Assembly (NCBI RefSeq): GCF_014699035.1
Contig: NZ_JACXAA010000014.1
Location: forward strand, 1 to 64,000
Origin: Spirosoma validum
GTDB lineage: Bacteria > Bacteroidota > Bacteroidia > Cytophagales > Spirosomataceae
Length of the DNA stretch: 64,000 bases
Direction of reading: 5' to 3'
Below the pieces are notes generated by a model. It was given only the letters and a program-made list of their open reading frames with translations. It did not search any database and was not told where the DNA came from. Shown piece by piece: positions 53,338-61,676 of this stretch. How positions within the stretch are numbered: the first letter of the stretch is position 1; every line of letters starts with the position of its first letter. Position numbers and translations under genes: made by a program.

Positions 53338-54049
53338 AAACGGGTTCCGAAGGTTCAATAAAATGGTCTGTAGCTGGCCGTGTTTCACGCTTGTAGAGTA
53401 ATAAGCGACCTTTTGCCGTTCTCACTGACTGATACAATTGTCTATACAACTGGTCCTTGGTTAGTTGTAGTTTTCTAAGTGTTTCAGCTTCCAGCATTAC
53501 CTGCTGCGTCAATACGTTGAACTGAGCGGCCTGTTCACTTAGCTTTTCCAGACAGTGAGGAGGCCGGACGGGGGTAAACTTGACAACTAACAGGAGATCG
53601 ACTAACCAACCAAAATATTGACCAAATAAGGCATACGAATCCTCATGGAGACGTACCGTTTTATAGTGTAGTGGATTGCGCCTGGATACCGGAAAATCAG
53701 GCAGTGGAAACCGATGAATTTTCTGGCACAGTATTTTAAGTAAATCGTTCGCGACGGTTCCGCCCCTGAATTGGTAACTGATATCTTCCCACAGCCGATC
53801 CGTTAGCTTTTTAATACAATCATCCGATTCACTGGCTAATCGACGGCGCTTCTCAGAAAGGTTCCGATAACGCTCTAACTGATCATCAAAATGCTGGCTG
53901 GTCGTCTCAATCTGCTGAATGAGTGCCTGCAAAATCGACTCTTCAGACACAGAGTCATAACCAGCCATTTTCTTCCAGTTTGATAGGGTGCAGCTAAGCT
54001 CAGCAGCCTGGGAAAGTTTTTTTCGTAGTGAGACTTCGTAGGGTGTCAT
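53336..54049 (-). CDS. Hypothetical coiled-coil protein
   Basis: A 237-residue cytoplasmic-looking protein rich in Leu, Gln, Arg and Lys. Long helical stretches likely form coiled coils at about 20-95 (LIQQIETTSQHFDDQLERYR) and 155-215 (LEKLSEQAAQFNVLTQQVML). A short hydrophobic patch FGWLVDLLLVV lies in between. I recognise no family. It is convergent with gap and divergent from the TonB receptor gene, with a 312-base gap. Confidence 0.6.
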   Translation of the reverse strand: MTPYEVSLRKKLSQAAELSCTLSNWKKMAGYDSVSEESILQALIQQIETTSQHFDDQLERYRNLSEKRRRLASESDDCIKKLTDRLWEDISYQFRGGTVANDLLKILCQKIHRFPLPDFPVSRRNPLHYKTVRLHEDSYALFGQYFGWLVDLLLVVKFTPVRPPHCLEKLSEQAAQFNVLTQQVMLEAETLRKLQLTKDQLYRQLYQSVRTAKGRLLLYKRETRPATDHFIEPSEPV

Positions 54050-54323
54050 GAATCAGTTTCTTTCTCTAAATGATGCTATCCAATCACAATCTACATGGAT
54101 AGGATAACCTGTCTGGAAAAAGCTTTTGTTAACTCCATTCCGTCGTCTTAATCGTCGGATAACAGTAAAGCGCAAATGTAATTATCAGAAATACAGACTT
54201 TTACCTAAAAACAACAGAACTGGCGAGTTAACGAATAAGGCAAATAAACAACAACCTGCTATAGATTAAAACCAGATTAAGATTTGATAATATTTCCGTA
54301 ATCCTGAGGTAACATTGGGCCGA

Positions 54324-54331
54324 TAGTTTTG
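54324..54331 (+). promoter_or_regulatory. -7 promoter element of the TonB-receptor gene
   Basis: TAGTTTTG matches TAnnTTTG and ends 30 bases before ATG 54362. No good -33 TTG is seen. The rest of the 54050-54361 gap is AT-rich, with no supported gene. Confidence 0.45.
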
Positions 54332-54361
54332 CAGCGCGAAAGCGACACATAGACTATCTTT

Positions 54362-57247
54362 ATGAATCGGCACATCTTACTATTTCTCTTCTCGTTTCTT
54401 TACACAACGCTGCTGGCAAACCCTGATGGACCTCTTGGTACAATCCGGGGGAACGTCCGGGATGGCCAAACCAAAGAAGCACTCATTGGCTGCACAGTCC
54501 GGATAGACGGTACACAACTGGGTGTCACGACCGACGTCGACGGAAACTTCACCATTCCGAACGTACCCGCTGGAGCGCAAAAAATTGTCATTTCCTACGT
54601 ATCGTACCAAACCAAAGAAATTCCCAACGTTCGGGTTGAATCGGGGAATACGACGGTCGTGGAAACGGAATTGCTCGTTGAAGGCAAAGCGCTCAGCGAG
54701 GTAGTTGTCCGGGCAAATAAATCGACCAATACCGAGATCGCGGTTATTACCGAAATCAAGCAGATGAAGCCGATTGCCGTTGGGATTTCGGCTCAGCAAA
54801 TTCAGAAATCGCAGGATCGCGATGCGGCTGCGGCTATTCGTCGGGTGCCTGGTGTCAGCATCGTAGAAAACCGATTCGTACTGATCCGGGGACTTGGCAC
54901 TCGCTACAACAATGTACTCATCAACGACGTCATCGCCCCGTCGACTGAAGTGGAATCCCGATCATTCTCGTTCGACATCGTACCCAGCAACATTCTCGAC
55001 CGGATGATCGTCTACAAATCCGGTTCGGCCGAACTACCCGGCGACTTTGCGGGGGGGGTCATTAAAATCTACACCAAACGTCGGCCAGAGCAAAACTTCA
55101 CGGATGTTGGTCTTACAGTGGGTTACCGAGCAAATACAACCTTTCAGAATGCCCAAACCCATACCCGCGATGGCCTGAATCTTCTGGGCCTTTGGGATGC
55201 TAAGCAGCAGATTCCCAACAGTTTTCCGACCCGAGCAAGCGAGTTTAACGCCTTAAGTACGGTCCGTCGGGCTTCATATGCACGCTTATTGCCCAATAAC
55301 TGGGCTCTGAAAAATATAAACGTTGCCCCTGATGTTCGATTGGCGGTCAATACGGGTCGGCGGTTTGAGTTGGGGAACATACGGATAAGCAACCTGACCA
55401 GTATCAATTACGCTCTGACCAACCAGTTCGCCAATGTTAATCTGAAACTGTACGAAAATACGACCGCCAATGATGTTCAGCAGGAATACAATGACGCTAC
55501 GTATTCGCAGGGCACTCGCCTGGGGGTTTTGCATAACTGGACGTTCCGGTTCTCGCCCAATTTTACCCTAGAATGGAAAACACTGTTCAATCAGTTGGGC
55601 TCGACCGAAACCGTCGTCCGGAATGGTAGTTACGTCATTGACGGTGTTGATGTACGAAGTTATTCTGAACGCTTCGAGAATCGTAGTATTCTGAACAGCC
55701 AGATCTCGGGCGAACATTCCCTGAGCGAACTGACGAAGGTTAACTGGATTGCCAGCTATGGCTATTCAGGTCGCTGGGAGCCCGACTGGAAGCGGGCACA
55801 GTATACGCGACCAGTAGGCGCAGTAGATTCGGATGGTCAGCCCGAACCGTTCCGGCTTAATGTGCCTGTTCAACCAAATCCCCTCAATGTTGGTCGCTTC
55901 TACTCAACGCTGAACGAGCAGGTTGGTTCATTGATCGGAAACGTCGAACACACCTTCGGCAATCCGAGCGACCGCGAGCCGAACCGGATTCGTGCTGGTT
56001 TTTACGGAGAGAGTCGTAACCGCGATTTCTCAGCCCGTTTCTACGGCTACGAACGGGTCGGCTTAATCAACAACATCAGTGGCCAGAGCATTGACCGAGT
56101 GTTTGCTCCGGAGAACGTTATGGGTCGGGAAAGCAGCTTCAGTCTCCAGGATGGTACGGTAGCGAACGACTCCTACAATGGCAAGACGACCTACGCAGCG
56201 GGTTACGTATCAGGTGATGTTAATTTCGGCGCGCGGGCCAATCTGACCCTTGGTTTCCGGGGCGAGTTCTATAACCAAACGTTACGGTTAACCCAGGCTA
56301 TTACGCCATTGGTCGACAACAGCATTTTCAGTCCGTTGCCTTCGGTTAACTTCACGTACAAACTTACAGATCGCCACAATCTACGATTAGCTTATTCCTC
56401 AACAGTCAACCGCCCGGAATTACGGGAATTAGCGCCTTTCCGGTATTACGACTTTGCCCGGCAGATCGAAGTACAGGGTAATACGGGGCTCAAAACAGCC
56501 AAGATTCAGAACTTCGATGCGAAGTATGAATTTTATCCAACGCCGAATGAGCTGATTTCGATAACGGGCTTCTACAAAAGCTTTACTGACCCAATCGAAT
56601 CCTTCCTGATACCTATTCCAGGGGCCTTCACATTCACGTTTACCAATGCGCTATCCGCCCGGAATTACGGCGTAGAACTTGAATTCCGAAAAGGATTTGC
56701 CAATGCAGGCAGTACGTTCCTACAGAATCTTCAGATCGTTGGGAACGCATCGTTCATCAACAGCCGGGTAACAACGGGGGATGTCATCGAAGCAACCGGA
56801 CCCAGTGGAGCCATCGAACGCTTTGGCAACAGTACAGACCGGAACCGGGCGCTGGCCAACCAGTCTCCTTACCTCATCAATCTGGGTCTGTATTATGCCA
56901 ATCCGACTTCTGGCTGGCAGTACAATCTGCTTTACAACGTAGCGGGGCCGCGCATCTTCTTGGTGGGTAACGTTGAAGATCCAACTACGTACGAAATGCC
57001 CCGGCACGTAATGGATTTCAACGTGAGCAAAACCATCAAACAGCAGTTTGAAGTACGGCTAGGTATTCAGGATATTTTCAACGCCCCCTTCCGTTTCTCG
57101 CAGGATTATAACGGCGACCGTAAGATCGGCCCGGATGTTACCTCGCGCAATGCCAACGCCGATCAGGATTACCTCAAATTCCGCCGTGGTCAATACGTTA
57201 CGCTAACCGGTGTATACACTTTCGGCCGACGGACTATTGTACCTTAA
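54362..57247 (+). CDS. TonB-dependent receptor with carboxypeptidase-like N-domain
   Basis: This 961-residue protein has a signal peptide ending at about Ala19. The CarboxypepD_reg-like domain spans about 28-112 (GNVRDGQTKEALIGCTVRI), and the plug about 115-240 (RRVPGVSIVENRFVLIRGLG). A barrel follows to the C-terminus. Unlike SusC proteins it lacks the SusD partner and is shorter. It imports or binds a nutrient such as a metal complex. The following lipoprotein (46-base gap) is probably its co-functional surface partner. Confidence 0.9.
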   Translation: MNRHILLFLFSFLYTTLLANPDGPLGTIRGNVRDGQTKEALIGCTVRIDGTQLGVTTDVDGNFTIPNVPAGAQKIVISYVSYQTKEIPNVRVESGNTTVVETELLVEGKALSEVVVRANKSTNTEIAVITEIKQMKPIAVGISAQQIQKSQDRDAAAAIRRVPGVSIVENRFVLIRGLGTRYNNVLINDVIAPSTEVESRSFSFDIVPSNILDRMIVYKSGSAELPGDFAGGVIKIYTKRRPEQNFTDVGLTVGYRANTTFQNAQTHTRDGLNLLGLWDAKQQIPNSFPTRASEFNALSTVRRASYARLLPNNWALKNINVAPDVRLAVNTGRRFELGNIRISNLTSINYALTNQFANVNLKLYENTTANDVQQEYNDATYSQGTRLGVLHNWTFRFSPNFTLEWKTLFNQLGSTETVVRNGSYVIDGVDVRSYSERFENRSILNSQISGEHSLSELTKVNWIASYGYSGRWEPDWKRAQYTRPVGAVDSDGQPEPFRLNVPVQPNPLNVGRFYSTLNEQVGSLIGNVEHTFGNPSDREPNRIRAGFYGESRNRDFSARFYGYERVGLINNISGQSIDRVFAPENVMGRESSFSLQDGTVANDSYNGKTTYAAGYVSGDVNFGARANLTLGFRGEFYNQTLRLTQAITPLVDNSIFSPLPSVNFTYKLTDRHNLRLAYSSTVNRPELRELAPFRYYDFARQIEVQGNTGLKTAKIQNFDAKYEFYPTPNELISITGFYKSFTDPIESFLIPIPGAFTFTFTNALSARNYGVELEFRKGFANAGSTFLQNLQIVGNASFINSRVTTGDVIEATGPSGAIERFGNSTDRNRALANQSPYLINLGLYYANPTSGWQYNLLYNVAGPRIFLVGNVEDPTTYEMPRHVMDFNVSKTIKQQFEVRLGIQDIFNAPFRFSQDYNGDRKIGPDVTSRNANADQDYLKFRRGQYVTLTGVYTFGRRTIVP

Positions 57248-57292
57248 CCAAGAACACTCAACGAAAATAATCCATTTAAACCAAATCTGTTT

Positions 57293-58993
57293 ATGCTGCT
57301 TACCAAACGATTTCATTACGCACTGCTTGTCGTATTAGGCATGATGGTGTTCATTTCAGCCTGTAAGAACGACGACACACCAGCCCCGGACCCACTTTCG
57401 ATTACGAGTATTAACCCAACTCAGGCTCCATTGGGTGCATCCATCGTTATTACCGGTACAAGTTTTAACGCTACCCCAACCAGCAATACGGTCGTCTTCA
57501 GCGGTAATGCAACAGCGCAGGTTACAGGAGCCAGTACTACGTCGTTAACCGTAATTGTACCCGCAACGGCTCAAAACGGGCCGATTTCGATCACATCTGG
57601 GGGTATAACGGCTCAGAGCCCTTCCAGTGCCAATTTTACGATTTCCAACCGCCCTGTAGAAACGTTACCCAATTCCATTACGGCCAGCAGAACCTTATCG
57701 GCAAATACGATTTATGCCCTGAAAGGTTACGTTTACGTATCGAATAACGCCGTGCTTACAATTGAGGCAGGTACGATCATCCGGGGTTACAACCAAAGCC
57801 AGGACCCTGAAAATCAAAGCCATGCGGGTACGCTGATTATTGAGCGCGGATCACGGTTAGAGGCCAAGGGCACAGCACAGGCCCCCATTATTTTCACGTC
57901 GTCTCAGGCAGCCGGTTCACGCAAATATGGCGACTGGGGCGGAGTCGTGCTGATCGGTCGGGCGCCCAGCAACCAGGGTAGCGCTCGTGCGTTCGAGGGG
58001 GGTATTCGCGGAACCTTCGATTCTAACTTAAATACAGCCAACGACAACTCCGGTACGCTCCAGTACGTTCGGATCGAATTTCCGGGGGTTGCTTTGTCAT
58101 CCACACCGAACAGCGAAATCAATGGTCTGACCTGCTATCAGGTTGGTTCGGGCACTGTCATCGACCACATACAGGTTTCCTATAGCGGGGATGATGCCTT
58201 TGAGTGGTTCGGTGGTACGGTTAATGCAAAGTATCTGGTAGCTCACCGTACGTTCGATGATGATTTCGATACGGACTATGGCTATACCGGTAAATTGCAG
58301 TTTGGCGTAGCCTTGCGCGATCCGAGCGTAGCTGACCAATCGGGTTCAGAAGCCTTTGAATCCGACAATTTTGATCCAGGTGTACCTGTTACGGCCGGTT
58401 TACCGTATACGGCTCCCATATTCGCCAATTTCAGTGCATTTGCCTTTAATCCGGGTGTTCCGAGCAATGCCAACACGGCAGGTGGTTCCGGTGCCTACCG
58501 GGCGGCTATGCACGTTCGTCGGAATACAAAGATTAGCATCTTTAACTCCGTATTTACAGGTTTTCCGGAAGGCTTACGACTGGAAGGTACGACTGACGGT
58601 ACATTAGCCAATATCAACAACGGTAGCATAGAATTGCAGGGAATTGTCTTCGGAAACTCTGAAATTCCAAACTCAACAACCGTCGTCAGAGGTATTGGTG
58701 ATGTAACGACAGCAGCGGCTCAGGCTTATTTCAACCTGGCCTCGCGCAAAAACCAGATTATCGGAACCGATATTACGGCGTTACTGCTCAATGCCCAGAA
58801 TTTCAACCTGACTGCTCCAAACTTTCTGCCCCAATCGGGTTCACCCTTGCTGGTTGCAGCCAACGCAGCTACAGGCGGCAAAATCGCCGATTCGTTCTTT
58901 ACGGCAGCCCCTTATCGCGGTGCATTCAACACGGAAAACTGGGCAGCAGGCTGGACCAACTTCGATCCGCAGAATACGAATTACGATAGATAA
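57293..58993 (+). CDS. IPT/TIG-domain lipoprotein with beta-helix region
   Basis: This 566-residue protein has a lipobox ISAC (Cys24). Residues about 35-115 form an IPT/TIG Ig-like domain (ITSINPTQAPLGASIVITGT). The rest is a beta-helix-like region with LTIEAGTIIRGY and VIDHIQVSYSGDDAFEWFGG. Such proteins are surface-exposed and often sit next to TonB receptors. No catalytic residues are evident. It ends before a terminator. Confidence 0.75.
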   Translation: MLLTKRFHYALLVVLGMMVFISACKNDDTPAPDPLSITSINPTQAPLGASIVITGTSFNATPTSNTVVFSGNATAQVTGASTTSLTVIVPATAQNGPISITSGGITAQSPSSANFTISNRPVETLPNSITASRTLSANTIYALKGYVYVSNNAVLTIEAGTIIRGYNQSQDPENQSHAGTLIIERGSRLEAKGTAQAPIIFTSSQAAGSRKYGDWGGVVLIGRAPSNQGSARAFEGGIRGTFDSNLNTANDNSGTLQYVRIEFPGVALSSTPNSEINGLTCYQVGSGTVIDHIQVSYSGDDAFEWFGGTVNAKYLVAHRTFDDDFDTDYGYTGKLQFGVALRDPSVADQSGSEAFESDNFDPGVPVTAGLPYTAPIFANFSAFAFNPGVPSNANTAGGSGAYRAAMHVRRNTKISIFNSVFTGFPEGLRLEGTTDGTLANINNGSIELQGIVFGNSEIPNSTTVVRGIGDVTTAAAQAYFNLASRKNQIIGTDITALLLNAQNFNLTAPNFLPQSGSPLLVAANAATGGKIADSFFTAAPYRGAFNTENWAAGWTNFDPQNTNYDR

Positions 58994-59032
58994 ACGAAGT
59001 TCACTAACTTCTCAATTGGTGTCGCTTGAAAA

Positions 59033-59060
59033 GGTCAGAGCATTGCTCTGGCCTTTTTTT
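59033..59060. terminator. Bidirectional terminator
   Basis: GGTCAGAGC (59033-59041) pairs with GCTCTGGCC (59045-59053), with one G-T pair, followed by seven T. The minus strand reads on into TTTT, so it can also end the small minus-strand gene at 59103-59258. Confidence 0.8.
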
Positions 59061-59102
59061 AGTCAACAATACAGTTGGGTTTTCCTGGAGAAGACGGATG
59101 GG

Positions 59103-59258
59103 TTACTTACTGAAATGACCTATCAGAAAAGGCAATAGTAGAAAAACAGTTAATCCAAACAGGAATATCAGTTTTCGGTTTCGGGAATAGAAAACGTAGC
59201 GGCTGTTCCCTGCTAATAAGTTCATCAATTCATTCACCCAATGACTTACCATAGACAT
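59103..59258 (-). CDS. 51-residue single-pass membrane protein
   Basis: A short frame from ATG 59258 (MSMVSHWVNELMNLLAGNSR) to TAA at 59103. A basic stretch RNRK at 26-29 precedes a hydrophobic segment of about 17 residues (LIFLFGLTVFLLLPFLIG), an orientation signal for an N-in protein. It sits convergent to the IPT lipoprotein with a bidirectional terminator between them, which supports it being a real transcript. The function is unknown. Confidence 0.5.
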   Translation of the reverse strand: MSMVSHWVNELMNLLAGNSRYVFYSRNRKLIFLFGLTVFLLLPFLIGHFSK

Positions 59259-59411
59259 AATTATATCTTCCGATTACTATATTAACCCGTTTAGGTAGTG
59301 GAGTTCTCCTGTTGCGCATTATTAAATTATTACCTTATTCGGTTGACGATTCTGCATTAAGCAAGTCTATCTATTTAACAATGGCTTAACCCGTCATTCT
59401 TGCCCAAATCT

Positions 59412-59419
59412 TACCTTTG
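59412..59419 (+). promoter_or_regulatory. -7 promoter element of the 59442 gene
   Basis: TACCTTTG matches TAnnTTTG and ends 22 bases before ATG 59442, which favours that start over the in-frame TTG at 59400. Confidence 0.45.
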
Positions 59420-59441
59420 CGAACACTATTCACACAGAAAA

Positions 59442-59708
59442 ATGCGCTTCATTGCTGTTTTTAGCCAACGACATACAACCTATGGACTTGGATTCGATAC
59501 GTTGACCGATGCTACTGATTTCCTATTCTGGGGCTACGAAGACAATGACCTGATTCCCTTTGGCGTTTATGACGTACTGACTACCCAAACAAGACTTTAT
59601 GACCATTTCGGCAAGCTGACAGATGGTCCTGATCCAGAAGCCATTCGCCAGTTTGCAACGGCGTATTTGGATCGCATAAGCCAGTCCGTTGGCGCCTACG
59701 ATCAGTAG
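59442..59708 (+). CDS. Small hypothetical protein
   Basis: 88 residues from ATG 59442 (MRFIAVFSQRHTTYGLGFDT). Mixed alpha/beta with an acidic middle (FWGYEDNDLIPFGVYDVLT), cytoplasmic. I recognise no family. The start is supported by the -7 element just upstream. Confidence 0.6.
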   Translation: MRFIAVFSQRHTTYGLGFDTLTDATDFLFWGYEDNDLIPFGVYDVLTTQTRLYDHFGKLTDGPDPEAIRQFATAYLDRISQSVGAYDQ

Positions 59709-59764
59709 TGAGTGAATTAAATGAAGCGTACAAAGGTTAATGACTAACCAATTTTAGAATCCGT

Positions 59765-60019
59765 ATGGGACTTGTAATGAAAGTGACGGTACGTAATATC
59801 ATGAACCTTTGGTTTGGTGATGATACGCCCCTTCGACAATACAAAATAAAGATGAATCCACACCTATGGGCAGCCTGTCTGCGCGTACATCAGACCTTCA
59901 ATCCCCCTTCAGGAGCCCTGAGTCAAGACGTTTATCGAAATTCCGACAAAGTTGCTTTTGCCCGAGCCGTCCAGCAGGCATTACAATCCAGAGAGGTTCT
60001 GGTCGATGAAGCCTATTAG
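59765..60019 (+). CDS. Small hypothetical protein
   Basis: 84 residues (MGLVMKVTVRNIMNLWFGDD). No signal peptide or membrane segment is evident. A second Met at codon 5 could be the start. It lies 56 bases after another small hypothetical gene, possibly cotranscribed with it. A hairpin terminator is at 60129-60158. I recognise no family. Confidence 0.5.
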   Translation: MGLVMKVTVRNIMNLWFGDDTPLRQYKIKMNPHLWAACLRVHQTFNPPSGALSQDVYRNSDKVAFARAVQQALQSREVLVDEAY

Positions 60020-60128
60020 CATCATCCATGATTATAGGGCTACGTAAACCATAACAATTACTTAATTAGCCGTAAGTTCGTATATACCTATCTTTACTTA
60101 TTCATCCTCGGATGTCATCATAGGGATA

Positions 60129-60158
60129 AACGCCAGCTCTTTTGGAGTTGGCGTTTTT
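60129..60158 (+). terminator. Rho-independent terminator
   Basis: AACGCCAGCTC (60129-60139) pairs with GAGTTGGCGTT (60145-60155), with one G-T pair, followed by further T. It terminates the small genes upstream. Confidence 0.7.
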
Positions 60159-60253
60159 GTTGGTAGATGCTGCCGGTACGTGTTCGGAAAGAAGATTTAA
60201 CATGGCCTTAACAGATCCGGCCGATCAATCACATTCAGGTAATATGGGGCCTT

Positions 60254-60261
60254 TAGTTTTG
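60254..60261 (+). promoter_or_regulatory. -7 promoter element of the 60290 gene
   Basis: TAGTTTTG matches TAnnTTTG and ends 28 bases before ATG 60290. A -33 TTG is not clear. Confidence 0.45.
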
Positions 60262-60289
60262 TGGCTTCAACAAAAATATGCTCCTGATT

Positions 60290-61603
60290 ATGAACAAATC
60301 CTCTTTACCGGGTTATCTGGGCTTTGTTAGCGTTCTGGCGGGCGGCCTGTTGGTTACGGCCTGCAATGACCACCTTTTACCCAGTATTTCGTATCCAGTT
60401 TTCGCTGAAGCCAGCAATCCGAAAGTATTAGCCACCTCACCGAACGGCACCATCATTTACAATGGCGGATTTGGTTCTGCCCTTGCGCCCGCCCTCAACG
60501 ATCCCGAAGTTTTTTATCTGCTCACCGATCGTGGCCCCAACGCGGCTGGCTCAACAGCGAATTCGATCATTTTCGGAAAAGCTGACTTTACGCCCCAAAT
60601 CGGTAAGTTTCGGCTGGTCGGGAATCAACTCGTGCTGGAAGAAACCATCTTACTCAAAAACGCTTCGGGTCAATTGCTAACAGGTCTACCTAATCCCATC
60701 GGCCAGGGCAATACGGGTGAAATTGCACTCGATTTAACCGGAAAAACGATTGCGCCGAATGCGGATGGACTGGATTCAGAAGGTCTGGTACTGGCCGCTG
60801 ATGGTACGTTCTGGGTAAGTGATGAATATGGTCCGCACATCGTGCATTTCGATGCCAGTGGTAAAACCATTGAACGCATTAACCCATTTGGTTCAGGCAC
60901 GGGTGGGCGCACCTTACCCAAAGTGCTGGCTCGTCGTCGTCCGAATCGGGGTATGGAAGGATTGACCATTACGCCCGACGGGAAAACGCTGGTGGGCCTG
61001 ATGCAGTCGCCCATGTACAATCCGTCTTCGGCAGCGGTGTCAGGATCAACCGTGCTCCGTGTTGTCACCTTCGACATTGCGACGGGCGTGACGAAACAGT
61101 ACGCTTATCTGATGGAAAACGCGAGCCTGACCGGATGCAGTGAACTAGCGGCTATCACGAGTACAACCTTTTTAGCGCTGGAGCGTGATGGCGATTACGG
61201 CGGAAACCCGGCAAAACCCGCTACGTTCAAGCGGGTGTATAAATTCGATCTGGCCGGAGCAACGGACATTTCTGATCCGGCGAACAGTGAGGCTGGCAGA
61301 CTTTATAACGGGCAGACGGTCGAGCAGCTTAAAGACAAAGCCGGTTTGCAGGCCGCGGGTGTTGTTCCGGTCACGAAAACGTTGGTTTTCGATTTACTGA
61401 CCGGTATTTCGCCCGTCTATCCGCATGATAAAGCCGAAGGGATTGCCTTGTTGGGAGCAAACCGGCTAGCGATTTCCAATGACGATGATTTTGGCGTTGT
61501 CGACAATGGCCAGAACGGGTTCACCACGAAGATTTTACCCGCTACGGGTAAAGTTGATTTGAATCGTATTTATTTCGTTACGTTGCCAACTCCTTTGAAA
61601 TAA
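60290..61603 (+). CDS. Phytase-family esterase-like lipoprotein
   Basis: 437 residues from ATG 60290, with a lipobox VTAC (Cys25). The beta-propeller-like body has YLLTDRGPNAAG, GLDSEGLVLAADGTFWVSDE, GMEGLTITPDGKTLVGLMQS and the C-terminal KAEGIALLGANRLAISNDDD. These match the esterase-like activity of phytase family (PF13449). It may release phosphate or act on another ester. A PhoX-like gene lies nearby on the other strand. It ends at a hairpin at 61619-61650. Confidence 0.85.
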   Translation: MNKSSLPGYLGFVSVLAGGLLVTACNDHLLPSISYPVFAEASNPKVLATSPNGTIIYNGGFGSALAPALNDPEVFYLLTDRGPNAAGSTANSIIFGKADFTPQIGKFRLVGNQLVLEETILLKNASGQLLTGLPNPIGQGNTGEIALDLTGKTIAPNADGLDSEGLVLAADGTFWVSDEYGPHIVHFDASGKTIERINPFGSGTGGRTLPKVLARRRPNRGMEGLTITPDGKTLVGLMQSPMYNPSSAAVSGSTVLRVVTFDIATGVTKQYAYLMENASLTGCSELAAITSTTFLALERDGDYGGNPAKPATFKRVYKFDLAGATDISDPANSEAGRLYNGQTVEQLKDKAGLQAAGVVPVTKTLVFDLLTGISPVYPHDKAEGIALLGANRLAISNDDDFGVVDNGQNGFTTKILPATGKVDLNRIYFVTLPTPLK

Positions 61604-61618
61604 AACAATACCATATAA

Positions 61619-61650
61619 CAAGGCCGATGGGTGTAAATCCATCGGCCTTG
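61619..61650. terminator. Bidirectional terminator-like hairpin
   Basis: CAAGGCCGATGGG pairs with CCATCGGCCTTG around a short loop. It lies between the convergent phytase-like (+) and cytochrome c peroxidase (-) genes and has T-rich flanks on both sides. Confidence 0.75.
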
Positions 61651-61676
61651 TTATTGTGTAAGACGTATCAATGTAC

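Noticed and set aside
60142..60330. 62-residue plus-strand frame overlapping the phytase-like gene
   Set aside because: It starts inside a terminator hairpin, overlaps a well-supported lipoprotein gene and has no recognisable features.
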